DNA of 64,000 bases from Neofusicoccum parvum. Lineage: Eukaryota; Ascomycota; Dothideomycetes; Botryosphaeriales; Botryosphaeriaceae. The DNA lies in NCBI GenBank assembly GCA_020912385.1, contig CP087208.1, forward strand, positions 1,860,001-1,924,000, in the 5' to 3' direction. The position numbers and the translations under genes were made by a program. Below are positions 1 through 11,193 of the stretch, piece by piece. The first letter of the stretch is position 1; every line of letters begins with the position of its first letter. The notes beneath the pieces were generated by a model that had not been told where the DNA came from, did not search any database, and saw nothing but the letters and a program-made list of their open reading frames with translations.

Positions 1-807
1 AGCCTTGTAGCTATCGGTCTGGCGGTGCCGAATATTTATTTTACTTTGGGATAGGCGCGGGACTTTCCAGGATATCTGGAGACCTGCAGGTTCGACGCGA
101 CGGGAGCCAGGACGCGCCGACCGGATGAGGCAATCCAGCATCCGGCGCTGGACAACCGTCATGTCGGGCATGGGCATGGATAAATTTGGTGGTCCAGCGT
201 GAGATTTGAAGCTCAGGCATCTAGGCAGTCAGACCGATTGACGAGAATCTATATCAGGATTCCCCGTCAGATGCTGGAGATGAGATTCGCGTGCTCATTT
301 CGTATCGGATTTGTCTTATTTGCTTGGACGCACGTCTGGGTAGTGTGCCCTCGTCCCTGGCAGAGCTTCGCAAGTTTTCGCATATTCAAGACCCGAGTAT
401 TCAACGGTAGACCGACAAGGGGCGTGGCGACTTGGCCGGCACGACGTGCGTCCTGTGTGGAACAGAAGCAGCTGCGCACATCAAATCATTCATCCATTAT
501 TCTTTCATGAATCCTCTTGACGCCATACGCTGCCTTTCCTCGGGCGGGGCAAGATGGATCTACTTGTGCCTGCCAGTAGTATGTACAGATCCTTCTCCGC
601 TCTATTGGCGCCCATGATGATGCTCGTGCGATCCTTTTCGTTCTTTTTCGTCGCGGTGCTTTCACTCCATGGCAGTGTACATGTCGAGCTCCTCGCCACT
701 CCGTCTCCGCCTGCGGACGGGGTCGCTTTGCATCTGTACGCCGGGGCCGACTCGCCGGGTGCTGGACCGGTGGGTGGGGAAAATCTAAGGAGAAGTGAGT
801 AGACGCG
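1..807. other. No gene supported; downstream flank of MIM1
   Basis: Open frames here are short and resemble no family I know. The stretch presumably contains the 3' end of the neighbouring minus-strand MIM1 transcript and otherwise shows nothing I can support. Confidence 0.5.
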
Positions 808-1212
808 CTACCAGACTCCGCCAGGGCTCTGCCCATGGAATAGATGCCGGAAATATTGATGCAGAGAATCCGAGCGCTGGCGTCGCCGGCACGCGCAAGA
901 CACGCTGCAGTTGAAGCGGCGGAGGGTGGGCTTTCGACTGACCTTGGTACCCGACCAGCCGAGGCGGAAGGCAATCTCGTGGGCGAACAACTCGCCAAAG
1001 CCGAGCATCAGGCCATTGATGAATGGCAGAACGAGATTTATGGCGGCGCCACGCACCAGACCCCACAGGGTGGGCGGAGTGTAGAGGATGACGGGCGAGC
1101 TGGACGAGGAGGGCGACGACGACAGCTCGTTGTTGCCGTCGTAGTTCTCGCTGTCGGACGGGAAGGTGGCCGACTCGGACATCCCGTTTCTCTCAGGGGC
1201 GGGCGAAGCCAT
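808..1212 (-). CDS. MIM1: Mitochondrial outer-membrane import protein Mim1/Tom13
   Basis: Small outer-membrane protein that, with Mim2 in yeast, inserts alpha-helical outer-membrane proteins and helps assemble the TOM complex. The N-terminal 45 residues are acidic, Ser-rich and disordered. Residues about 46-90 hold the family core: a PPTLWGLVRGAAINLVLPF segment, the GLMLGFGELFAHE stretch and RLGWSGTK. The GxxxG-type glycine spacing in the helix is visible. Start is the ATG at 1212. The C-terminus is uncertain: a GTCAGT donor follows GWSGTK (about 945) and acceptors lie 38 or 66 nt downstream. The 66 nt choice stays in frame and ends at 808; the 38 nt choice would end at 785. The unspliced frame gives 134 residues, close to the family's small size. 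It is divergent from SHP1, with 324 bp between the two starts. Confidence 0.85.
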   Translation of the reverse strand: MASPAPERNGMSESATFPSDSENYDGNNELSSSPSSSSSPVILYTPPTLWGLVRGAAINLVLPFINGLMLGFGELFAHEIAFRLGWSGTKVSRKPTLRRFNCSVSCACRRRQRSDSLHQYFRHLFHGQSPGGVW

Positions 1213-1536
1213 GATGGGCGGGCGCGGGTGAGGGATGCGGGCGTGGGTGGCTGCGGGTTGTGTACGTCGCGAGCGGTGACGCTGTGCTGGAGCAGTTCGC
1301 GGCCGGGGCGCGCCAAGACGGTGGAAGCTTCGGCCACAGCTCGCGCCTCCGCCGCCCGCGCGCCAGTGACGTTGCCCCGCCGGCTGCCTTCAGTCGCCGA
1401 CGCCTTGACAAACCCGAGCTCAGCTCAACATCTTCTAGAAGCACCCAGATTCCCAGCTCCATCTTCGCGCACTGCAGGACGCGCATCCAGCCACCACCCG
1501 CCAGCTTCTCGTCCATCCGCACGCCAACTCGCCGCC
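1213..1536. promoter_or_regulatory. Shared promoter of MIM1 and SHP1
   Basis: A 324 bp GC-rich gap separates two divergent start codons, so both promoters and 5' leaders must lie here. I see no TATA box. A pyrimidine/CCA-rich tract runs up to the SHP1 start. Confidence 0.5.
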
Positions 1537-2917
1537 ATGACCGAGCCAACGGGCGTGAATCGCGACGCCTTGATCTCGGAGTTCTGCACTGTGACCGGCG
1601 CTGGTCCTCAACAGGTGCGTTCCGCCCGTCCCAGAGCTGCAGACTCTCGTGGGCTACCACTGACACAGCTCTGTAGGCTGAGACAGCCCTCCAGGCTACC
1701 GAGTGGGACGTCGCCAACGCCATCACCATGTACTTTGCTTCACAGGACGAGCCGGAGGAGCAAGATGCCGCTTCACCACCGCCCGCGCAAGCTCCCCCGG
1801 GCTACACCGGTCCTCGAACTCTCAGCGGAGCACCAGCCCCAGCTGCTGCTCAGCCCAGCTCCTCCAGGTCTTCCTCCAGCGGACCGCAGCGTGGCGCGCG
1901 CGGTGGACTCAGGACCTTGAAGGACATCCAGAGCGAGGGCGCTCCCCAGGGACATGCACACAGCCACGATGATGACGACGACGAAGAAGATCAGGACTTC
2001 TTTGCTGGTGGTGAGAAGTCGGGCTTGGCTGTCCAGAATCCCAACAGCGGCCCCAGCGCCCGCGACCAGATCAACAGCATTCTCGACCGCGCTCGGAGGT
2101 ACGGGTGGAACTCGATCCAGCTACAACCATGTTTACCGCAATCGCTGACTTGAACATTAGGAATGTCCCTCGCCCTGGCGGCGAAGATGACGCACCTGCC
2201 ACACGCACTTCTCGCTTCACAGGCCAAGGCCAAACGCTCGGTGGCGACGAAGAACCCTCTCGCGTCATTCCCGACCCCACCGCCGGCGCCAGCGCTCCTC
2301 GTCGTCTTGAGCGGGTTCGCCGCGTCATGCATCTTTGGCGCGACGGTTTCTCCATCGACGATGGACGCCTCTACCGCTACGACGACCCTGCCAATGCCGG
2401 CCTGCTGGAGATGATCAACAGCGGTCGCGCCCCACTTGATATCTTGGACGTGGAGCACAACCAGGAGGTTGATCTGGAGGTCCAGCCGCACAAGGACGAG
2501 GACTACGTTGCGCCCAAGCCCAGGTACAAGCCCTTCTCCGGCTCGGGCCAAAGGCTAGGCAGCCCCACCCCTGCTGGCACAAGCGGAAGCTCCACTCCTA
2601 CCCCAGCGGCAGCAGCTTCTTCAAGTTCCGCAGCAGCGGGCTCTCAAACCCCTGCTGTGCAGATCGACGACTCGCAACCCACCCTCAACATGCAGATCCG
2701 TCTCGGCGACGGCACTCGTCTGCAGTCTCGCTTCAACACAACTCACACCATCGGAGACCTCTACGACTTCGTCAACAGGGCCAGCACTGCGAGCTTAGAG
2801 CGTGATTATGCGCTCATGACGACCTTCCCGAGCAAGGAACTCAATGACAAGGCTCAGGTACTGGGTGACATGGCGGAATTCAAGCGTGGCGGTGTTGTGG
2901 TACAGAAGTGGAAATAG
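1537..2917 (+). CDS. SHP1: Cdc48 adaptor Shp1/p47 (UBA-SEP-UBX)
   Basis: Adaptor that ties the Cdc48/p97 ATPase to ubiquitinated or membrane substrates. Three exons, 1537-1614, 1677-2098 and 2161-2917, join in phase to about 418 residues, the usual size for Shp1/p47. Order of domains: an N-terminal UBA-like helix bundle (about 5-45; ALQATEWDVANAITMYF), an acidic/Pro-rich linker with a DDDDDEE run, a SEP domain (about 215-285; MHLWRDGFSIDDGRLYRYDD and SGRAPLDIL), a Ser/Thr/Ala-rich linker, then a C-terminal UBX domain (about 335-415) with a TTFPSKEL segment. Splice sites are GTGCGT/TAG and GTACGG/TTAG. The start has a good context (gccgccATGA). No oddities. Confidence 0.95.
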
Positions 2918-4503
2918 ATGGCTGGGCTTGAAGTGGTCTTGAAGGATCGGGCGCATCTTCGTATTCGACGTATGCGATACTGGAGTTCATCATTTTAGTG
3001 CATAAGAGTGGCCGCTTTTAGCGGTCTATGGACTATGGGTCAGCCAAATGGCACTCTCAAGATTAGAAAGTGCCCAGAATAAGTAGAAAAATCAAGCAGG
3101 CTAATTGCTTCATGGCATAAAATGATCTATTGGGACTGAAAGAGCTCTGGATGGCAGACTGAACGGGTGGTTGCTAAGCAGCGGGAACAGTGATAGTACA
3201 ATGGCCGGCAGCCATACATTTAGCTTCTCTCATACACCCTTTGGCTGCCCCATTGGCCGAAGCTGTTCTCACACTACCGAGGAAGATGGAAAGCAATAGT
3301 AAGTCGCAGCCAAATGCGAGACCAACATCAAAATGGCAAAACTATCTACACCCCCAGATACTTAGGAGTGGCCGTCTAGCCTGCGCTTCCAATAGAGCAG
3401 ACTCAATAGGTACCGTCTGTTTTTCACTAGGCCCGTTCTCGAACCCACGTCGCTGCGAATGAGCTGCATTGGTTAGTCAGCATGTCTGTCACGACTGGCT
3501 TTGACCCCAAGCGAGCCTGGCGGTGTATGCTGCTGCAGCGATTCTGAAAAAAATAAGCACCCGCTTGGCGCGTGGCTTCGGATGCCTGCTATATTGGTGG
3601 CGGAGCAGGCTGGATGGAGGAGTGGGCAGGTTTGGTGCAGTGGTTGGGGGCTCTGGGCAGGAGAACTGGGTGCGCTGACGGGGTGTGTTACCCAGGTTTG
3701 GCGGAGGAATTGGGCATTTTCACGGGTTTCGCATGCGCGATGGGTGATGCGCGTGGTTTTCAAAGGCACAAGTTGAGTGGAGAGGAATACAGGTGGAGTG
3801 ATGCGGAAGTGACTGGGGCTGGTCCGGACGGGGGAGTAGTTGAAGCATTCGTCCGGATGGAAATGCCGAAAAGAAAGCATACTTTTGCTTCCGGATGAAC
3901 GACCCAGCTCCGTATCGGTAGGTGAAAGGTATTTGGATGCTGATAGGCAACGAAGATCACGTTCCGTGGATCGTAGTATGTGTGTATGATTGTTGATTGG
4001 TGTTCGTGGATCGCTGTCCATGGATCCCTTCTATGGGACCGCGATCCACGTTCCTGCCTAATCTATCTACTGCATGGATTCCGTTCCCTGACAGATGCGG
4101 GTTTCGTTGGTCCCGTGCGATGTGGTGCCTCACCGGAGATCATGTTCATGGGTATATACGTTTTTCGTGCAACTTTTTACTTGTTCTCCCCACCAAACAC
4201 ATTCATTATGAAGCAAGTTATTTGTGGATACGTTATCCAACAATTTCTTCTTTATATTTATCAACAGCTGGTCAGCCGCTTGCTACCACTCCTCTGCCAA
4301 GTTCTTGTCCGGGCCTGAACGGCCTATAAGAGGTTCCGCGTCAAGAAACTCGCTGATGCAACCTGTGTCCCCCTCATCAAATACTCCCTTAAATGTCTCG
4401 AGTTGGCTGGTGGGTGGCCTTCTCGAGTTCATTCTAAGGTTCGGGGAACCCCTTCTCTAAAGAAGCACCGATGTACTACCTCTGTTTTCGGGTATACCTC
4501 ATC
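2918..4503. other. Intergenic, no supported gene
   Basis: Between the SHP1 stop and the 3' end of the minus-strand membrane protein. Open frames (for example 3473-4021 on minus) are rich in His/Ser/Pro and look like chance. A strong hairpin lies at 4005-4050. Confidence 0.5.
4005..4050. repeat. Perfect 10 bp inverted repeat with inner stem
   Basis: Arms CGTGGATCGC (4005-4014) and GCGATCCACG (4041-4050) are exact reverse complements. Inside them GTCCAT pairs with ATGGGAC with one bulge, leaving an 11-nt loop. A related CGTGGATCG copy occurs at 3965-3973. Function unknown. Confidence 0.6.
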
Positions 4504-5413
4504 TTATCCGTCCTTCTTCACCACCTCCCTATGACTATCGATGGAAAAAGAGTCGCAAATACACCACCTCGCCTTGACCCACCACGCCGGTGCCGGTGCC
4601 GGTGCCGGAGTCTCAGCCAAGGCCACTCCTGCGGCGAACATTGCAACGAGCCAGGACGAGCACACCACTACCAACGCCAATACAATGACAAGCTCGCCCG
4701 GCCACGGCTCAAACCACCACGTGAAGAAGGCCATCAGCAACGGAAATAGCCAGAATTTGGAACTAAAAAAAGCACTCGACTGCGCGTGGGCCAGTCTTGA
4801 TGTGTTCCTGACACCTTGTCAGAGGCAAACCACCAGACGGGCTGCAGCGATTGTCACTTACCATCGCATCTGATTCCTTGCTCTTTTCCAGCTCACTCAT
4901 GAGAATGAACCAATCATCAACCACCGGGCGCTCCACGTCGGGCCAGACAAAGCTCTCTCCCCACAATTCAGTCATCAGTGCAACAAGTGATCCTCCTGCG
5001 ACCACGAGTCCACAGCCCAGTGCCTCCCTCTCCATCTCCCCCAGTTCGATACCATGCAGACGCTCGAGGCACTTTAGATGAAATACCACAAGTTGCATCC
5101 AAAGGAATGTCAAGGTCCACTTCACTAGTTCTGGTGGGGGAGGTTCTGGTGTTGTTTTCGCGTCTTCGTCGCCATCGGAGAGGAATGGAGAGAAAATGAA
5201 GATGAGGACGAGGGAGATTCTGGGGTATCCGGCCCAAGGATCTGGGAAAATACTGCTTATGGCTTGAGTAAGGATGCAATGAGGAGCGTGGGTGATGGTG
5301 AGGAGAAGGAATGGAGGCCAGAAGGTGGCGAGGAGGTGGCGGATGCTGAAGACGGGTGGTCTCAGCCTCGGTTGCGTGTCGGTAGATGGCGGTGCTGTCT
5401 TGGCTTTCTCCAT
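4504..5413 (-). CDS. Putative multi-span membrane protein, unknown
   Basis: I do not recognise the family. From the ATG at 5413 (context aacaaaATGG) an open frame of about 180 residues contains hydrophobic segments near residues 28-50, 65-80, 108-120 and 135-150. It reaches a GTAAGT donor at 4861. A second open block, down to 4504, has strongly hydrophobic stretches (PLLMAFFTWWF and VIVLALVVVCSSWLVAMFAAG) followed by an Ala-Pro repeat and a basic tail. The two blocks look like one gene. However, the GTAAGT donor with the CTTTTTTTAG acceptor does not keep the downstream frame. An alternative GTGAGC donor (about 4895) with a CAAG acceptor does. Exact splicing is therefore unresolved, and a shorter protein ending soon after the first exon is possible. 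Confidence 0.4.
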
Positions 5414-6280
5414 TTTGTTTCGTGTCTTCCCTTTTTGATTCTTAGGGAGAGGTTGGCTTATGCAGTGTTGAATATAGGTAGTGACTGGATTTCGCTTGAA
5501 GTATGTGTGGAGGTTTTAAATGTTGTGGTGTTGGGTTTCTGGCTGAGATGCTGTTGTAACGTGGTTCCGCTCGGAATTCAGAGATAAGAACAGCCAGGGA
5601 CCTCTTCAGCCAGGCCAGGAATATGAATATGATGAGACTAGCAAGGAACATTGATTCCATTGTTTGATGATTGCCTTTTTTCTCTCTCTCTCTTTTTTGC
5701 TTTTCACAATAGAGTCGCTTTTCCCCCTGCGGCTTGCCACTTTTCAGCGAGTTTCCGCTGTGTACAATACCTGACACCGTGCTACGTGTTCTTCATTAGC
5801 TAACAAGCGGGTCGCCAGCGCCTCTGCTCATGCTCTTTGTAGTACGCCTGTCTTCGGACAAAAGCCACCGTGTGTACAGCAGCCAGCATCGTTGCTCACA
5901 CTCCACTGTACGCTTTTCCCTTATCATAGCTGTCTGGACGAATGCTTCGGCTCTGTCCACAGTTGCGGGTATCGAAAACACACTTTCGTATTAAAATAAT
6001 TTGTGGTTCGTCTCCGTCAGAACTCCAAAGCACACCACTCCCACTGTCCACATTCAATCACATTTTCACCCCTCAGTATTTTAGAGCGGACGGTAGCAGA
6101 GATTGTTCGACTGCTCTTTCCCGTTTAGGTGAATTTATGTTTTCACCTTTCATCTGCTATATGTCTGCTTTAAACCGTCGTCACTGCATGTATAGAGCCT
6201 CCACAAAATCACGATCTCTGCACGTGATCTGCTTACTTACCAGCGCGGCAATTCGCCAGTTTCGCTAGCGTACCTCCGCC
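5414..6280. other. Intergenic between divergent genes
   Basis: Divergent promoter region of the membrane protein and the bZIP gene. A TC-rich tract lies near 5680-5700. A 72-residue minus-strand frame beginning with a hydrophobic helix (about 5657) is too weak to call. Confidence 0.5.
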
Positions 6281-8030
6281 ATGACTACCTGCAACCCCCA
6301 CTCCCTACCACAACCGTCACCCACCAGTACCGCCAACATGCCCCCGCGCCGCCGGACCAGGGATGTGGAGCCAGATTCCGACCCTGCTTCAGAGAGAAAG
6401 TACGGCCGTTGCTATTCCTGAGTCATCAGGTGGCGCGCTCGCTAATCCGGCCACCCAGAAAGCTCCGAAACCGGCTATCCCAACAGGCCTTCCGTCAACG
6501 TCAGAACGCTTACATCAAAGAGCTAGAGAAACGTGTAGAGAGAGCGGGGACTACCGAGAATGAGCGGATTGCTGAACTTGAGAGGGAAAATCAGTGCCTC
6601 CGCAAACAGCTAACTATCTTCATCAATAAGCTCGCCAGTGCACAGGCATCATTACAAGACCTCTCCCAGCTCGTGCAAAATTCGCTAGATGCAAGCGAGG
6701 TGAAAGATGTTGTACAGGACGCAAATACGATAAAAGGTGGCGCTGGAGAAAGCGCCGCAGATCCCCCTGTCACCCAACCGCCATCTGACACTGCTTTATC
6801 TTGCGAAACTGAGAGCTCTCGTCATCTGTGGAACGAGTATCTCAATGACTCTGCCATAGCGCCTTCGGATCAGCTGTGCGCTTCATCCGAAGTAGGCTTT
6901 ACGGGGACATTTGACTTCAACACGGATGCATTTCGCAGTCCTGCCCAAACACAGCGAGCACCTACAAACTCAGGACAAGACGCACTTGAAGAAATGATTG
7001 CTACAGCAGATCTAGCTCTTCATAGCGAGCTTCCTGGTGTATGGACTTTTAACTACCAGATGGGCCCATCGGCCTATCGCCATGCCATGGCACGCAGTCC
7101 GTCACTGTTCGGCAACATCACCATATCCAACTCGACGTTTTCTAACCATATAAGCTCCATAAGGGGGTGCATCTGGGAGAAATGGAAACATTTTGGGCTC
7201 ACTGAACAACCGGATGCCGGCCTGTACGTACACACTATCCCCATCGTCTCTTCCCGGCACACTAAATCAATCAACCACGTAGATCGAAGCTGCACCAGGC
7301 CATCTCGCTCATGCTCTCCATGTTCCAAGGCCTCAACCGGCCCCTCGCCATGCCATGGTACACGCCGACCCGGATCTACAAGCACGTGGCGTCTCTCCTC
7401 GCCTGGCAGCTGCACCCCACCCGCGAGATGTACACGCACCTGCACCCCAACTTCCGCCCCACGGCGCTGCAGGTCTCGGAGTCGTACCCGGCCATCATCG
7501 ACTGGTGCCTGCTGCCGTCGGTGCGCGACCGGCTGATCCTCACCTGCGCTGCCAACAGCCGGCTCGACGACGTCATCCTCGACATCTCGCACGCGTACTG
7601 CGTCGAGGCCGACCTGTCCACGCTGGTCGCCACGGCGCCGCGCCCCACGCCCGGCTTCGTCGGCCTCTGGGACGTCATCCAAGCCATGGGCGACGACGAC
7701 AACGACAACGCCGACATCGACGTCCTTCCGGCGCCGTCGCCCGCCGCCCTCTTCGCGTCGCCCGCCCTCACCCGCCGCGCCTTCCGCCGCCTCCGCATGG
7801 ACGCCGGCCTCGGCGTGTTCAGGCTCGACCCGGCGTTCTTCGCAAAGTACCCGGAGCTGTACTCGCCGGAGCTGGCGGACGTGCTGGCGGCGGGCGCGGC
7901 GCTGCGGCCGCCGGGCGAGGCGGGGACGAGGTTGCCGCCGCCGCCGGAGGGCGTGGAGATCGGGACGGTGAGGCTGTATCGGCACCTGGCGGATTGGGTG
8001 GTGAATGTGGTGTGTGATGAGCCGTGGTAG
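6281..8030 (+). CDS. bZIP transcription factor with DUF3425 domain
   Basis: Nuclear regulator; target genes cannot be told from sequence. Exons 6281-6399, 6459-7223 and 7283-8030 give about 543 residues. Splicing of exon 1 (GTACGG donor) to exon 2 restores a basic region, SERKKLRNRLSQQAFRQRQ, at residues about 37-55, directly followed by a leucine-zipper-like coiled coil to about residue 95. The middle is Ser/Thr-rich and disordered. The C-terminal half carries the DUF3425 signature: WTFNYQMGP, then, across intron 2, SKLHQAISLMLSMFQGLNRP, PTREMYTHLHPNFRPTALQ, YPAIIDWCLLPSVRD, and DWVVNVVCDEPW at the very end. The third exon is much more GC-rich than the second. A second ATG (6338, MPPRRR) could also serve as start. 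The next plus-strand gene is an FMN dehydrogenase; co-regulation is only a guess. Confidence 0.92.
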
Positions 8031-8731
8031 GGGGGTTGTGAGTGGGGGCGGTGGTGGAGGACTGATGGATGGAAGGTGACGGAGAGTTGATGAAGGGTGA
8101 AGAGGGGAAGTCGGTGCAGGAATGGGTGCAGGGTATGCCGTAGGCAACGACAGCGCCGCCGTAGACCCCGGCACGGCCGTCACGAAACGATCATCTTTCC
8201 CGACGCACGACGGAAAGCTGCGAGAGTGGATCGCGTGAACACTGCTCATGTGCCCACCAACTGAGTGAGCTTCCTGGCTCTTCCGCAGCCCTGATCTGGA
8301 TGCCTCCGCTGACCGCCGGTCTCTGGTCAGAACCGCGCCTCGGTCAACGCCAATCACTTCGTCCTACGCGGCCCGCCACCTTGCGGATCCGATGATAAGG
8401 ACAATCTGCAGCATATAGCCTCGCCAAGGGATGTTGGTGGACCGATGATCATGGCATGATTGTTGTGTTGGACTTTTTGATAGTAAGTTTTTTGTTAGAG
8501 ATTCCGTTGTTACTAAGTGTTTTGTTAGTCAGTGCAAACGCCACGCGCATTTTGACCCTACGTTTGGAGTGCCGGCAGTGGTATCTACGCTTTGCTCTCC
8601 AACACTGGGCGAGTGCCCGGCCAGATTGAAAAAGAGATCGAGGGCGTCATTTCAGAATTGAGTTCAGACCAGGAGATTCCGAGTCCCCCTTCCTTACCTC
8701 TCAGTTGCAGCACGCACCGTCCAAAATCACC
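8031..8731. other. Intergenic, promoter of FMN dehydrogenase
   Basis: 700 bp holding the bZIP 3' region and the next gene's promoter. A long antisense frame over 7074-8357 is a by-product of the GC-rich third exon and was not called. Confidence 0.5.
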
Positions 8732-9997
8732 ATGGCCGACCAACCACTACCACCCCCGGTCCCGCCAAATGATCTCATTCTTAGCATTGACGATCTCAAG
8801 GAAGCAGGATCCAAGAAGCTTCCGTTCGCCACGAGAGGTACAACGCGTTGACTTCTCACTCTCCGCCCTCCACTCCCGCTCCAATTGCAGACACCGCTCA
8901 CCCATCCGCCCAGAATTCTTCAACTCCGGCGCCACCGCCCAAACCACCCTCTCCGAGAACACCACCGCCTTCTCCAAATACCGCCTGCGCCCGCGGGTCC
9001 TGCGCGACGTCTCAGCCATCGACACCACCACCACCGTCTTCGGCCAGCGCATCGCCTTCCCTCTCTGCATCGCTCCGGCCGGCGCGCAAGCCCTGGCGCA
9101 CCCCAGCGGCGAGCTCGCAACGGCGCGAGCCTGCGCCAAGCGGCGCGTGCACATGGGCGTGTCGTCGATGGCCAACCACGGGCTCGGCGCCATCCGCGCG
9201 GCCGGCACGGCGGTGTGGCCGGCCGCGGCGCACGCCGTCCAGCTGTACACGATGGTCGACCGGGCGCGCGAGGAGGCCGTCGTGCGCGCGGCCGAGGCGG
9301 CGGGCTGCGCGGCCGCGCTGCTGACGGCCGACAGCCCCGTGCTGGGCGCGCGCCACAACGAGCGCCGCAACGCCTTCCGCGTGCCGGACGGCGCGGCCTT
9401 CCCGATCGTCGGGCTGGGCGCTGGCGTGATTGATGGAGCGAGGTTCGCGGCGACGAATTCGGACGCGCATTCGTGGGCTGAGGTTGCGTGGCTGCGTGGC
9501 GTCACGCGCATGGAGGTGTGGGTGAAGGGCGTGCTGACGCCCGAGGACGTGGTGCTGGCGAGGGAGCACGGCTGCGATGGGGTTGTCGTGAGCAATCATG
9601 GGGGGAGGCAGCTGGACGGTGCGCCGGCGACGGTGGATGTGCTGGCGGCGTGCGTGGAGGCTGCCGAGGGGAAGATCAGGGTCCATGTCGACAGCGGCAT
9701 CAGGAGCGGGGCGGATATCTTCAAGGCTCTGGCGCTGGGGGCGGAGTGCTGCTGGGTTGGGAGGCCGGTGCTTTGGGGGTTGGCGGTATGTTCTTGTCCC
9801 TCGGGCTGCGGAAGGGTGGTGTGCTAACGCGGTTCTCGGAGTAGTATGACGGAGAGGCTGGTGTGGATAAGATGTTGGACATTCTGTATGAGGACTTCAA
9901 GAGGTGCATGCAGCTGACTGGGTGCACGTCGGTTAGCGATATCTCGAAGGACTGCCTTGGGATTTTCAGGTCTGATGGGCCGTTAGCGCGACTGTAG
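8732..9997 (+). CDS. FMN-dependent alpha-hydroxyacid dehydrogenase/oxidase
   Basis: Member of the glycolate oxidase / lactate oxidase / lactate dehydrogenase family, oxidising an L-2-hydroxy acid to the 2-keto acid with FMN. Exons 8732-8838, 8891-9785 and 9845-9997 give about 384 residues, the usual length. The barrel starts with FFNSGATAQTTLSENTTAFSK and LRPRVLRDVS. The catalytic block SNHGGRQLDGAPATVD carries the active-site His (about residue 271) and the substrate-binding Arg. VHVDSGIRSGADIFKALALG binds the FMN phosphate. The last exon (TAT GAC GGA...) encodes a C-terminal helix. There is no heme-binding cytochrome b5 domain, so it is not the Cyb2 type. There is no C-terminal SKL-like tripeptide (the end is PLARL), so it is probably cytosolic. 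Exon 2 is very GC-rich. Substrate unknown. Confidence 0.93.
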
Positions 9998-11193
9998 AAG
10001 ACAGCTCTCCCTGAGAAGAGGTCTGACCCAATGCAGAAGGTGGTGCAGACCATGTACTCCATGCTGACGGAGACGAGAGTGGCAAAATTGCTCAGTCGAG
10101 CTTTGATAGTTGAATAGAGGCAGATATATAGGGACATTTGAGCGGATAAGCAAGATCCGAAGGGTGTCTCGCCTTCGGTGTTTGTTATGCATCACTTTAA
10201 TTATGTGAGGCCTGCATTGCGGGACGACGTTCTATGTGGCAACTTTGACTTCGTTCCTGAAAGGTGATATGACCATCCAGAGCCTCAAAATCTCATGCAA
10301 GTAATATCAAGTTCCCGAATATTCACAGTGGGGGGAGCACTGCTGCCTGACTGTGTTACGCACGCAGTCATGGCGGTATTCTTGCAGATTTCACGAGATG
10401 ATGATCCTAGCATTTTTTTCTGCAGGCATGACTTAGACTCGTGTTGTGGAAGGTTCTATCTCACTAGAGACGATTCCACGGTCAAGGGATTTGTTGCGTA
10501 CCCTGATCGGAAAACCATCTTTCGAGCTTGGTTCAATTTACACACAACTCTCTCCGCAGGAAGTTGCCTCAACTCAATGCTCACTGAACATTTGAAGTCA
10601 ACGTATGTGAATCGCACGATGATTTTCAAGAAGTCAATGGTCGCTCGGTTTCTGATTTGGTTCTTTGACGAAAGATCAGTCCATATCTCTCTGTAGAAGG
10701 TGGAGTTGCACAGCGTCGGGTTGCTGCAGCACGCTTCTGCTGTGGGTCAAAGTTGCAACACCTCTGTTTCCAATTAGAAGTGACCTCGTTGTGACCTCTG
10801 AAGTAGTGTGGGTACAACTAGTTAGACTTCCCGCCCATATTGCATATCCAAACTCAATCTTTCACCGATCGCCACCGGCCATCAGCAGATCGCTGCATTT
10901 CAGCAACAAGGATCGCTCAGCCTCACCGCGTGACAGTTCTAGTCAACGCCAATTGGTTCATTCAGCACGTTGCGATATACCTACATGTTTTGTATGGCTC
11001 CATACTCGGAAAGCTGCAGTCGCTGTGCAATCCTCGTTGCAAGGCGACTCTCAGCTCCCGATCCCACGCTCCACAATCGCCACTGCTTACACGGCCAGGC
11101 CCACATTCTTTTTCCCGCTGCTTATCTGTGTTATATTCTTTCCCTCGTCAATTGAGCTTCATTCCGCTTTGTGTTTCAACTTTGGCTTCCATC
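9998..11193. other. Intergenic, no supported gene
   Basis: 1.2 kb. A 133-residue plus frame (10295-10696) has no recognisable domain and ordinary intergenic composition; I do not call it. Confidence 0.45.

Noticed and set aside
3420..3490. tRNA-like GTGGGTTCGAGAA on the minus strand
   Set aside because: The T-arm cannot pair properly (G-A where G53-C61 is required) and no acceptor or anticodon stem can be built.
5442..5777. Minus-strand frame with an N-terminal hydrophobic helix (from about 5657)
   Set aside because: Only about 72 residues from the good ATG; resembles a membrane anchor but has no catalytic domain joined to it in any phase I tried.
7074..8357. 427-residue minus-strand open frame
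   Set aside because: It is antisense to the GC-rich third exon of the bZIP gene; composition is Arg/Pro/Val-rich with no domain.
10295..10696. 133-residue plus-strand frame
   Set aside because: No domain, no codon bias like the neighbours, and no splice-linked exons.
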